From Bin5 sp965200615 (GTDB lineage Bacteria; Chloroflexota; Anaerolineae; Caldilineales; Caldilineaceae), in NCBI GenBank assembly GCA_965200615.1, contig OZ241377.1, positions 2,046,001 through 2,110,000 on the forward strand: DNA of 64,000 nucleotides. Reading direction: 5' to 3'. Position 1 is the first letter of the stretch. Each line of letters begins with the position of its first letter. The translations under genes and the position numbers were made by a program. The notes beneath the pieces were generated by a model that was not told the origin of the DNA, ran no database searches, and was given only the letters and a program-made list of their open reading frames with translations. Shown piece by piece: positions 55,313-63,313 of the stretch.

Positions 55313-55345
55313 AGTATACCGTATGCATAATATATGGCATAACAA
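55313..55345 (-). promoter_or_regulatory. possible promoter of importer B
   Basis: An AT-rich block in an otherwise GC-rich spacer contains, on the minus strand, TTGTTA (55345-55340) and TATACT (55318-55313). The spacing of 21 bp is not optimal, so the -35 assignment is doubtful. The TATACT box lies about 170 bp upstream of the binding-protein start. Confidence 0.3.
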
Positions 55346-55367
55346 GGTTTTTCAGCTCAGGCGGCGC

Positions 55368-56216
55368 TTACCCCTTGATCGCGCCCATCGTCAGCCCGCC
55401 CGCCAGGAAGCGCTGTACGACAAGAGCCAGCAGCAGCACCGGAAGCGTGACGACCGTAGCCGCCGCGCACAGCGCGCCCCAATTCACCTGGCCGTAGGTG
55501 AGGAAGTTGTATACGGCCAGCGGCAGCGTCATCGTCTTCGAGCCTCCCAGAATCAGCACAAAGATGAAGTTGTTCCACGAGGAGATAAAGCTGAGGATCG
55601 CCACAGCGGTGATGCCGGGCAGGCTGAGCGGGATCATGATGCGGATCATCGTACCCAACTGCGAACAGCCGTCTATCAGCGCCGCGTCCAGAAGCTCGCT
55701 CGGCACGTCTTCGAAGAAGCCGATCATGACCCACATGATCAGCGGCAACACCGTCAGAATGTGGGTGATCACGATTCCTGCGTGCGTGTCCAAAAGCCCC
55801 AGCCGCTTGTAGACGATGAAGAGGGGAACGAGGAAAGTGATCCCAGGCAGCATGCGCACCACCAACAGCGCCAGGGCCAGCCCGTCCTGCTTGTACTTGG
55901 CGATGCTGTAGGCGGCCGGCAGCCCCACCACGAGCGACAGCCCCACGGAGCTTACAGCGATCGTCAGGCTGTTGAACAGGTACCTGGCAAACGGATTGCG
56001 CGCAAAGACCTCGCCATAGTGGGCCAGCGTCGGGGTGAAGAACCAGACCGGCGGGTCGCTTACGATCAGCAGGTTCGGCTTGAACGAGGAGACGAACATC
56101 CAGAAGAAGATAAACAGAAAGAAGACCAGAAAAACGGCCAGGATGATCCAGAACAGTGAGTCCTGTATCCGCCTCGTCTTTCGCATTCCCAATGGCCTGA
56201 GAGAAAGTCTGTTCAT
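55368..56216 (-). CDS. carbohydrate ABC transporter permease (MalG-like), importer A
   Basis: The 282-residue permease has six transmembrane helices starting at DSLFWIILAVFLVFFLFIFF. The EAA loop reads LLDAALIDGCSQLGTMIRIMIPLSLPGITAV and the end LVVQRFLAGGLTMGAIKG. Met at 56216 is preferred; an in-frame ATG at 56255 would overlap the partner permease stop. It is the last gene of importer A (57338-58723, 56242-57255, 55368-56216). Confidence 0.9.
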   Translation of the reverse strand: MNRLSLRPLGMRKTRRIQDSLFWIILAVFLVFFLFIFFWMFVSSFKPNLLIVSDPPVWFFTPTLAHYGEVFARNPFARYLFNSLTIAVSSVGLSLVVGLPAAYSIAKYKQDGLALALLVVRMLPGITFLVPLFIVYKRLGLLDTHAGIVITHILTVLPLIMWVMIGFFEDVPSELLDAALIDGCSQLGTMIRIMIPLSLPGITAVAILSFISSWNNFIFVLILGGSKTMTLPLAVYNFLTYGQVNWGALCAAATVVTLPVLLLALVVQRFLAGGLTMGAIKG

Positions 56217-56241
56217 TTGATCTGCCCGGTAGCTTGGTGGT

Positions 56242-57255
56242 TCAGAGCCATGCACGCTGCCTCAGTCTGATCAGGACCGCGCTGATGACCAGGATGATCA
56301 CCATGAAGACGAGGATAACCGCCGAGCCATAGCCCAGATCATAAAATTCGAACGCCGTCAGATAGGAGTAGATATGCAGCGTCTCGCTCCTTCTGCCCGG
56401 CCCCCCGGCCGTCATGATCCAGATGGCATCGAATACCTTAAGCGTATCGATAGCTCTGAAGAGCATGGCGACGACGATCGCCCCTTTAAGCAACGGCAGG
56501 GTGATTTGGAAGAACTCCTGCAACTTGCTCGCCCCGTCGATGCGCGCGGCCTCGAACGGCTCCGTCGGCAGCGAGCGCAGCCCCGCCAGCAGGATCAGCA
56601 TCACGAACGGGACGCCGTGCCACGCGTTGATCCAGACAAGGCTGGGCACCACCGACGTGTCGCCGGCCACCCACAGGCTCCGCGGCAGCCCCGCGACCTC
56701 CAGGAAATGGTTGAGGATGCCGATCGAAGGCTCCATCATGATCAGCCAGATCACCGACGTCGCCGTCGGCGTCGCCACCAGCGGCAGCAGGAACAGCGTG
56801 CGGATGACGCCCAGCCCCCGGAAAGTCCGGTTCAGCACCAGCGCCATGATCATCGCCAGCACCAGTTCCAGCAGCAGGCTGGCAACCGTGAAGTAGAGCG
56901 TTATCAGGAACGCATTCAAGAATCTTTCGTCTGCAGTCAGGACCTCCATCAGGTTTTCGAGGCCGACAAAAGTAAAGCGGGTCATCGTTACGTTGACCCG
57001 CTGCAAGCTCAGCGAAACTGTATAGAAGAAGGGGTAACCCATCAGCAGCAGGATTACGATCGCCGCCGGCGCCGGCAGCACATAGGCCAAATTGCGGTCG
57101 ATCAGCGCAAAGGCCCGCCGCAACAGGCCCCCAGGCTGGGCATACTGCGCCTCTTGGCCAGCCCGGTCGCCGTCCTCGCCTTCGACGAGGTTCTCACGGG
57201 AACCGTCCGTAGCCTGCCCAGTCCGCTCCGATTCCGGCCCTGCATTTCTCTGCAT
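56242..57255 (-). CDS. carbohydrate ABC transporter permease (MalF/UgpA-like), importer A
   Basis: The 337-residue permease has an acidic, Gly-rich cytoplasmic N-terminus of about 55 residues, followed by six transmembrane helices. The EAA loop is FEAARIDGASKLQEFFQITLPLLKGAI, with WIMTAGGPGRRSETLHIYSY downstream as in UgpA/MalF proteins. ATG 57255 is used rather than the TTG two codons upstream. It begins 82 bp downstream of the binding-protein gene. Confidence 0.9.
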   Translation of the reverse strand: MQRNAGPESERTGQATDGSRENLVEGEDGDRAGQEAQYAQPGGLLRRAFALIDRNLAYVLPAPAAIVILLLMGYPFFYTVSLSLQRVNVTMTRFTFVGLENLMEVLTADERFLNAFLITLYFTVASLLLELVLAMIMALVLNRTFRGLGVIRTLFLLPLVATPTATSVIWLIMMEPSIGILNHFLEVAGLPRSLWVAGDTSVVPSLVWINAWHGVPFVMLILLAGLRSLPTEPFEAARIDGASKLQEFFQITLPLLKGAIVVAMLFRAIDTLKVFDAIWIMTAGGPGRRSETLHIYSYLTAFEFYDLGYGSAVILVFMVIILVISAVLIRLRQRAWL

Positions 57256-57337
57256 AGGCAACTCTCACTACAAATTGTTAGTGCTGCAAGCTGAAAGTGG
57301 CTGGCGGCACGCCCGCCGCCAGCCACCGCATTCATTC

Positions 57338-58723
57338 TTACTCCTCCTGCTCTTCCAGCATCTCCAGCAGTTCCTGCTGGCTCTTCTGAGCCGCAGCCAC
57401 CACATCGCCGCCCTCGATCGAGGTCACGATCACCTGCGCGATCGACTCACGCGCCCGCATCAGGTTGATGATCGATGGCGGGGCCGGCGGTGAGAAGTCA
57501 CCGATCGCCCGTGAATCGAGCAGTACCTGCACAAAGTCTAGGTCGTCCTGCGTCGCCTGCGTCTTGTAGTCCTCCGTCTCATACGGCGAGCGCCGCGGCA
57601 CCGCGCCTCCGTCGAGTACGTACTTGAGCATGCTCTCCTTGTTCGAAATGAACTGCAGCAGGTACCAGCTCGCCTCCTTCTTCTGCGAGAGTCCGCCGAC
57701 CGTGATGCTCCAGCCCCCCGCCGACGCTCGCTGGCCGTTGGGACCTGCCGGCATCAGGAAATACCCAATGTTTCCGGCCACCGTCGACTTGCTCGGGTCC
57801 TGGAAGTCCTTGCGGAAGACCGCGTCGTCGATGATCATGCCGGCCTTGCCCTGGCTGAAGATGTTCACCGCGCCGACATGGTCGATGTTGGGTGAGCCGG
57901 GCGGGCCGTACAGTCGCAGCAGTTTGCCGTAGAAATCAAAGGCGGCGATCGCCGCCTCCGAATCCATCAGCGGCACGCCGTCATCGTCCTCCCACATGAT
58001 CCCCATACCGCCCAGGAATCCTTTGAAGACAGAGGTCGGCACCGGCGGCTTGCCGCGCATCGTAATGCCGAAAACGTCCCCGCCGCTCTGCTCCTGAACA
58101 GTTGCCGCGGCAGCTTCAAGCTCTTCAAATGTCGTTGGCGGCCCGTCGATGCCATACTCCTCGAACAGATCCTTGCGGTAGTAGCCGATCATCGCGCTCA
58201 TCTGCATCGGCACCGAGACCAGGCTGCCTCTTGACGAGTAGCCCGCCATCAGATAGTCGCGCCCCATGTCCTCCCACAGGTCGTAGTCCTCGTGGGTCAT
58301 GCTCGAGTCGTCGACCCAGGGGCCGATGTCGTTCAGCCAGCCGGCATCGAACCAGACGTTTCTTTCCTCCGCGCCCGCGGGCAGCTGGAAGACATCCATG
58401 TCCTCGTTGCTCGCCATCAGTTCGACCCGGATCTTCTGCACCATCTGCGCCCACGGCAGAATCTCCGTGTTCACCTTGATCCCGGTCATATCTTCAAACT
58501 TGGGCAAAATCGACAGCACGTGGTCGCTCAGCGGCTGCGTCTCGCCGACGTACCGCAGCTCAGTACCCGCGTAGCGCTGCCAGTCGAATCCTTCCGGCTC
58601 CGCCATAGCCTCGTCAGCGGGCGCGCCCGCAGGGGCCGCTGGCACACAGGCGGTCAGGGCTGCCCCTGCCGTCCCCGCGCCCAGCAACCGCAATAACTGT
58701 CGACGACTGATCTGTGATCGCAT
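57338..58723 (-). CDS. sugar ABC transporter substrate-binding lipoprotein, importer A
   Basis: The 461-residue binding protein starts at ATG 58723 after AAGGAG. The N-terminus has ISRRQLLRLLGAGTAGAAL (RR-type) and a lipobox LTAC. The mature part has the CUT1 pattern (LPWAQMVQKIRVELMASNED, VDVFQLP-like segment, GGWSITVGGLSQKKEASWYLLQF). Codons between 58837 and 58723 are rejected because they precede the ribosome site. It is the first gene of importer A behind a near-consensus promoter. Confidence 0.92.
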   Translation of the reverse strand: MRSQISRRQLLRLLGAGTAGAALTACVPAAPAGAPADEAMAEPEGFDWQRYAGTELRYVGETQPLSDHVLSILPKFEDMTGIKVNTEILPWAQMVQKIRVELMASNEDMDVFQLPAGAEERNVWFDAGWLNDIGPWVDDSSMTHEDYDLWEDMGRDYLMAGYSSRGSLVSVPMQMSAMIGYYRKDLFEEYGIDGPPTTFEELEAAAATVQEQSGGDVFGITMRGKPPVPTSVFKGFLGGMGIMWEDDDGVPLMDSEAAIAAFDFYGKLLRLYGPPGSPNIDHVGAVNIFSQGKAGMIIDDAVFRKDFQDPSKSTVAGNIGYFLMPAGPNGQRASAGGWSITVGGLSQKKEASWYLLQFISNKESMLKYVLDGGAVPRRSPYETEDYKTQATQDDLDFVQVLLDSRAIGDFSPPAPPSIINLMRARESIAQVIVTSIEGGDVVAAAQKSQQELLEMLEEQEE

Positions 58724-58909
58724 GATAGGGTTCTCCTTCCCATCTTGGTTGGAACTACACCGAATCCAGTAGTTTCGATCTGTCCGCCTGAAGGATCTTG
58801 GAACAACCAAAAGACACCGATCCTTGGACAACATCAATCTGTCAGTATGCCAGCGATATTCTGCTGCAATCTCTGCGAGAAGCCCGAAAGGAATAGAGGA
58901 TTTTCTGGG

Positions 58910-58938
58910 AGTATAGTTTCTTTGGCGCGGCCTGTCAA
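58910..58938 (-). promoter_or_regulatory. near-consensus sigma70 promoter of importer A
   Basis: On the minus strand TTGACA (58938-58933) is a perfect -35. After exactly 17 bp comes TATACT (58915-58910), one base from the consensus -10. Transcription would start near 58903, leaving a leader of about 180 nt. The rest of the 500-bp gap (58724-59223) has no gene I can support; a 127-codon frame at 58834-59217 crosses the promoter and is not credible. Confidence 0.7.
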
Positions 58939-59223
58939 AGAGGACTTTTTCGTCCTGCCGTCGATCATTCCTGATAGAGAGAACAATTGACGGGCCGAAC
59001 GACCAGGCCGGTTAGCGAGGTCGCGCCGCGCTGACCGCCAACCCCCGGGCGAAGGCCGAGCAGCGGCCAGGCAGCTTTTTGTCGTGGTATTTTCCGCCCT
59101 CAGGTTGCAAGCGGTGCACAACCTCGCGGGCGGGGAGAATGGGGAGGGAGGAGTGACAGGATTGTCAAGCTCTGGTCTGGAGGTACGCATCGAACGACCA
59201 GATTCAACAGCAGGCAAATGGGT

Positions 59224-60387
59224 CTAGCGCTCGAAAACCTCCTCGTCCTCTTCCAGGCCGGCCAGCACTTCGGTCCGTTCACCATCGGTTACCCCTAGAG
59301 TAATGTCGACCTCGATCGTGCTCTCACCCTCTTTGACCAGCGCGTAGCGCCGGTTGAAGTAACTGTGGATCGCCGTATTGGGAATGGTCAGTATGTCCTC
59401 TTTTCGCTCCACAACAATGCGCAGGTCGGCCAAAGCCCCGATCTCCAACGCCAGTTCCGGAGCCGCGAACTCCACGCGAATGGGAAGCCCTTCATCGGCG
59501 CCGCTTGGCGTCGAGACCTGTATAAGCTGGCCCATAACCTCGCTCTGAGGGAAGTCGCGAAACAGAATCGTTACAGCCTGGCCGATCCGGAGTTTCGGCA
59601 ACGCCTCCTCGCTGGGGCCTGAGCTCCTGATCTCAAGGGCGTCGGGCGCCGCCAGCCCCATCACCGGCGCGTACTCCGCCACCAGCTGCCCTGGCTCCCC
59701 GTCCGTGTAGCGGACCACCCCGTCGAAAGGGGCCAGCAGCTGCGCCTGCCCTATGCGGTCCTGCAGCATCTCCACGTCGATCGCCTTGAGTTCCGCCTCC
59801 GCCCGGTAGAGCGCGATCTCTCTGTCATGCTGGTTCGCCAGCAGCGCCAGTTTCGTCTCCGCGGCCGCCACCGCCAGCTCCATGCGCGCGAGGTCGGCCT
59901 CCCCCGCCCCGCCCCGCCCCTGCTCCAGCGTCAGCCTGTCCATGTCCAAGGCCCCCTGCGCCTCCGTCAAGGCAAGCTCCTTGGCTCCCAGCGCCGTTTT
60001 CAGTCGCAGCCGGGCGATCTCCAGCCGTTTCTCCGCTTTGGCAAGCTCGTGCGGCAAGAATCCCACATCCAGTTCGGCCAGCAGCTGTCCCGCCTCTACC
60101 ACTTCGCCCGGCTCAACATGAAATCCATTCAGACGTCCGCCAATGCGAAAGGAGAGGTTCACCCGCTGCAGCGAATCCACCATGCCCAACAGCGTCACGC
60201 TGTCGACGATATCGCCGCGCTCGATTCGATGTACCGCTTTGGGAAGCGGCACAGGCGTAGGTATCGGAGTCGGCGTAACCAAGACGTCGCCCGGAAGCTG
60301 TTCGCAGCCAGCGACCAGTGCAGCCACCAGAAAACAAACAGCCAAGCCAACTGCACGCCGCATCGCACAGCCAAAACTCTTCAGCAT
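59224..60387 (-). CDS. RND/MacA-type periplasmic adaptor lipoprotein (HlyD family)
   Basis: The 387-residue protein has a signal peptide and lipobox LVAGC, then a VTPTPIPTPVPLPK linker. The membrane-fusion architecture follows: first lipoyl half FRIGGRLNGFHVEPGEVVEAGQ, a helical hairpin (about 120-205, Ala/Leu/Glu-rich), second lipoyl half APFDGVVRYTDGEPGQLV, and a beta-barrel with IPNTAIHSYFNRRYALV. Such adaptors partner ABC or RND exporters, but no exporter gene adjoins it: the downstream 500 bp are non-coding and the upstream gene is a dehydrogenase. Start 60387 is chosen; 60363 is possible. Confidence 0.88.
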   Translation of the reverse strand: MLKSFGCAMRRAVGLAVCFLVAALVAGCEQLPGDVLVTPTPIPTPVPLPKAVHRIERGDIVDSVTLLGMVDSLQRVNLSFRIGGRLNGFHVEPGEVVEAGQLLAELDVGFLPHELAKAEKRLEIARLRLKTALGAKELALTEAQGALDMDRLTLEQGRGGAGEADLARMELAVAAAETKLALLANQHDREIALYRAEAELKAIDVEMLQDRIGQAQLLAPFDGVVRYTDGEPGQLVAEYAPVMGLAAPDALEIRSSGPSEEALPKLRIGQAVTILFRDFPQSEVMGQLIQVSTPSGADEGLPIRVEFAAPELALEIGALADLRIVVERKEDILTIPNTAIHSYFNRRYALVKEGESTIEVDITLGVTDGERTEVLAGLEEDEEVFER

Positions 60388-60425
60388 AGTCCCAAAGTCC
60401 TGCTCATTCTCCAACCATCCACTCA

Positions 60426-60444
60426 CTGACCACTGCAGTTAACC
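60426..60444 (+). repeat. intergenic short repeat, CTGACCACTG type
   Basis: CTGACCACTGCAGTTAACC lies in the spacer between the adaptor and Gfo/Idh genes. Two near-copies lie at 63274-63293 and 63295-63313. The shared unit is CTGACCACTG, four variable bases, then TTAA. Confidence 0.6.
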
Positions 60445-60451
60445 ACTGCCC

Positions 60452-61537
60452 TTACGCCGTCTCCTCAGGTCTGACCTCGCGCCCCTCTCGCGCCGACAGC
60501 TGCGCCGCACGACAAAACCGGAGTACTGCCTTCCCCTCCTCGCCGCTCAGCTCTGACTGCCGTCCTTCCGCAATCGCGTCGACGAAGTCATGCACGCCGG
60601 CAACGAAACTGGCGCCCCAGTCCGAATCCACATCGGGAAACGCCGTCGTTTCGCCGTCCCGGTACATCTCCACCGCCGGCCTGTCCAGCAACATCGAAGT
60701 GCAGCGGTTTACCCAGATGAACCCGCGCGAGCCGGTCAACTCGACCCACTCGTCCTCAGGCCGGCCGTACTTGGTTGGAACCAGAATGTCGTCGGAGGTT
60801 ACCGCTTCGTAGGAGCCGTACTTCTCGGCATCCTTGTACTTCCAGATGACAACGGCTGGACTGTCAAGCATCCAGCCGTGCTGTATGGGGCGGTGCGTGA
60901 TCCAGGCAAATACCTTTTCCGGCGCCCCCATGAACCACTGCGCAATCGAGAAGAGATGGTATCCATAGTCGAGGATCACCCGTCCACCGCCGCTCCGGGC
61001 CGGGTCAAAACGCCATACCCAGCGCCTGTAGGGTATCTCCCAGTCCTCTCCCGACGTACCCTGCACGCACTTGATGCGTATCGAGAGCGGCTCGCCAATT
61101 GCGCCGTCGTCGAGAAGCTGTTTGGCCTTGACCAGGGGTGGATAGAAGCGAAAGTTCTCAAAAACGCGCATCAGCTTGCCCGCACGTCCCGCCGCCTCGA
61201 TCAGCGCATCGCACTCGGCAACCGTGATCGCCATCGGCTTCTGTATCGAGACGTGCTTGCCCGCCTCCAGCGCGGCAATGCCCATTTCCGCATGCAGATG
61301 ATGGGGCGTGATCACCTCCACGGCGTCCACCGCTGGGTCGGCGAGAAGATGCCGGTAGTCGGTGTACGTCTTCCCAATCCGCCACTCTGACGCACGGCGC
61401 TGCAGCAACGCCTCGTCGACGTCGCAGATGGCGTGAAGCTCTGCTTTGGGGTACTCCTGGTAACCGAGGTAGTGCAGGTCGGTGATCGCGCCGGCGCCGA
61501 TAAAGCCGACGCGCAGCTTTTTCCTGCCGCCGCTCAC
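60452..61537 (-). CDS. Gfo/Idh/MocA family oxidoreductase
   Basis: The 361-residue protein has KLRVGFIGAGAITDLHYLGY (NAD site), VDAVEVITPHHLHAEMGIAAL and the family Lys in QKPMAIT (Gln in place of the usual Glu). The C-terminal domain carries GGGRVILDYGYHLFSIAQWF. It acts on a sugar or cyclitol; the substrate is not readable. GTG 61537 is chosen because it overlaps the stop of the ThDP enzyme (GTGA) and follows a GAGG-type site. The coupling implies the two act in one pathway. Confidence 0.92.
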   Translation of the reverse strand: MSGGRKKLRVGFIGAGAITDLHYLGYQEYPKAELHAICDVDEALLQRRASEWRIGKTYTDYRHLLADPAVDAVEVITPHHLHAEMGIAALEAGKHVSIQKPMAITVAECDALIEAAGRAGKLMRVFENFRFYPPLVKAKQLLDDGAIGEPLSIRIKCVQGTSGEDWEIPYRRWVWRFDPARSGGGRVILDYGYHLFSIAQWFMGAPEKVFAWITHRPIQHGWMLDSPAVVIWKYKDAEKYGSYEAVTSDDILVPTKYGRPEDEWVELTGSRGFIWVNRCTSMLLDRPAVEMYRDGETTAFPDVDSDWGASFVAGVHDFVDAIAEGRQSELSGEEGKAVLRFCRAAQLSAREGREVRPEETA

Positions 61538-63174
61538 TGTTCCGCCTCGAACATGCGCGTCGACGGCTCCATGATCGGCCACGGCAGCGTTCCCGGCAGT
61601 TCGATCAGAGCACTCCGGCCCGCTTCGATCGCCTTCGTCACGGCAGGGCCAAGCTGCTCGATCGATTCGACCCGGCAGCCTTCCACGCCGAACGCCCCCG
61701 CCAGCCCCATGAAATCCGGGTTCACCAGATCCACTTCGTGCGCGGCGCCGTAGCGGACCTCCTGCTGCGGCCGCAGGACCCCGTATGCCGAGTCATTGAA
61801 GACCAGAGTTACAATCGGCAGACCAAGCTGCACCGCGGCCGCCAGCTCCTGGCAGTTGAACAAAAATCCACCGTCGCCGCAGAGTACAACCACCGGCCGG
61901 TCCGGCCTGGCCACCTTCGCCCCGATTGCGGCCGGCAGCCCAAAGCCCAGCGTGCAGAAGCCCCACGGGTAGATGTTCGTGCGCGGCTCATAGACGTCCA
62001 GCAGACGACGGCACCAGTACGCGGCCACCGTCAGGTCGCTAACAATGATCGTCTCACGCGGCAGCGCCTTCCGCAGCGTCTGCACAAGCTCCACGCCATC
62101 AGGCGCTCGTTCCTGGCAGTAGGCCCATACCTTCTGCCGCAATTGGGCGATCCCGGCGGCACTGCCGCTATCCTCCCGATTCGCATCGTTAAGCTGCGCG
62201 TTGATCAGTTGCAGAGTCGCACGCGCATCCCCCAATACGCCGACCGTGGCCGGGTAGTTGCGGTTGATCTCTTCCGGATCGATCTCAATATGGATAAGCG
62301 ACTCCGGCAGGCGCAACCCCCAGCGATCACTCTCTTCCTCGGTAAATCGCGTGCCCACCGCCAGCATGACGTCGGATTCGGCCAGAAATGCCCGCGCGTG
62401 CGGATGCAAAATGGTTGCGCCCGCGGCCAGCGGATGGTCGTCCGCAACCGCGCCCTTGCCCAGCACCGTGGTGAAGATCGGCGCCTGCAGACGCTCGGCC
62501 AGTGCCTGCAGCTCTGCGCCCGCCTCGCTCCCGATCACGCCACCGCCCGCCCAGATGACCGGCCGCCGCGCCCCGCGCAGCAGCCGAGCCGCACTCTCCA
62601 CCTGCTCCGGGTCCGGCGCCACCCGGTCCACCGCAGCCGGCGTGGGGATCGTCACGTCGCTGCTTTCGTCCAGCGTATCGCAGGGAATCTCCACCGCGAC
62701 CGGTCGCGGCCGTCCGCTCTGCATCTGCGCGAACGCCTCGTGCATCACCCTGGGAATCTCCGCCACCGAATTCGCCCGCGCCCGCCACTTCGTTACCGGC
62801 GCAAAGCTGCCCAACTGGTCCTCGCACTCATGCAGATAGCCTTTGCCCAGGCCGATTCCCTCGGCCGGGATCTGGCTGGCAATGCACAAAACCGGCGAAG
62901 AGTCGCTGTAGGCCGTCCCCAGTGAGGCCAGCGTATTGAGAGCGGCCGGCCCCGTTGTACTCAGGCAGACCCCAACCTCGCCGCTGGCGCGCGCGTAGCC
63001 GTCGGCCATAAACGCCGCCCCCTGCTCGTGCCGGGCAAGAACATGCCGGATGCCTCCCATCTCCCGCAGCGCGTTATATATGCCCAGATTGTGCGTCCCC
63101 GGAATGCCGAACACCGTGTCGACACCATGCGCCAACAACGATCGTACGACGGCTTCACCGCCAGTCATGCGCAT
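61534..63174 (-). CDS. thiamine diphosphate-dependent enzyme (acetolactate synthase-like)
   Basis: The 546-residue protein has all three ThDP-enzyme domains. The N-terminal domain has the cofactor-activating Glu50 (RHEQGAAFMADGYAR) and STTGPAALNTLASLGTAYSD. The central domain has PVIWAGGGVIGSEAG. The C-terminal domain has the ThDP-Mg motif GDGGFLFNCQELAAAVQLG. It resembles acetolactate synthase large subunits and benzoylformate decarboxylase-type enzymes; no ALS small subunit is adjacent, so a catabolic decarboxylase or lyase role is likely. It is coupled by overlap to the Gfo/Idh gene. Confidence 0.9.
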   Translation of the reverse strand: MRMTGGEAVVRSLLAHGVDTVFGIPGTHNLGIYNALREMGGIRHVLARHEQGAAFMADGYARASGEVGVCLSTTGPAALNTLASLGTAYSDSSPVLCIASQIPAEGIGLGKGYLHECEDQLGSFAPVTKWRARANSVAEIPRVMHEAFAQMQSGRPRPVAVEIPCDTLDESSDVTIPTPAAVDRVAPDPEQVESAARLLRGARRPVIWAGGGVIGSEAGAELQALAERLQAPIFTTVLGKGAVADDHPLAAGATILHPHARAFLAESDVMLAVGTRFTEEESDRWGLRLPESLIHIEIDPEEINRNYPATVGVLGDARATLQLINAQLNDANREDSGSAAGIAQLRQKVWAYCQERAPDGVELVQTLRKALPRETIIVSDLTVAAYWCRRLLDVYEPRTNIYPWGFCTLGFGLPAAIGAKVARPDRPVVVLCGDGGFLFNCQELAAAVQLGLPIVTLVFNDSAYGVLRPQQEVRYGAAHEVDLVNPDFMGLAGAFGVEGCRVESIEQLGPAVTKAIEAGRSALIELPGTLPWPIMEPSTRMFEAEQ

Positions 63175-63273
63175 CGATCAGTAACTCCCGTGAATTGTAG
63201 AAAGAGAAATGTACACACCAGAGGGTAAAGTCTGTTAGGCATTGTCGCGACAAACAGCCGTTCATCGCAGTCA

Positions 63274-63313
63274 CTGACCACTGATCATTAACCTCTGACC
63301 ACTGTAGTTAAGC
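63274..63313 (+). repeat. two tandem intergenic short repeats, CTGACCACTG type
   Basis: CTGACCACTGATCATTAACC (63274-63293) and CTGACCACTGTAGTTAAGC (63295-63313) lie end to end. They run into the stop codon of the permease at 63308. They match the copy at 60426-60444. Heptamer-like repeats of this look occur between genes in cyanobacteria and some other bacteria. Confidence 0.6.

Noticed and set aside
58834..59217. 127-codon minus-strand frame in the 500-bp gap
   Set aside because: It crosses the near-consensus promoter and has Arg/Pro-rich non-protein-like composition.
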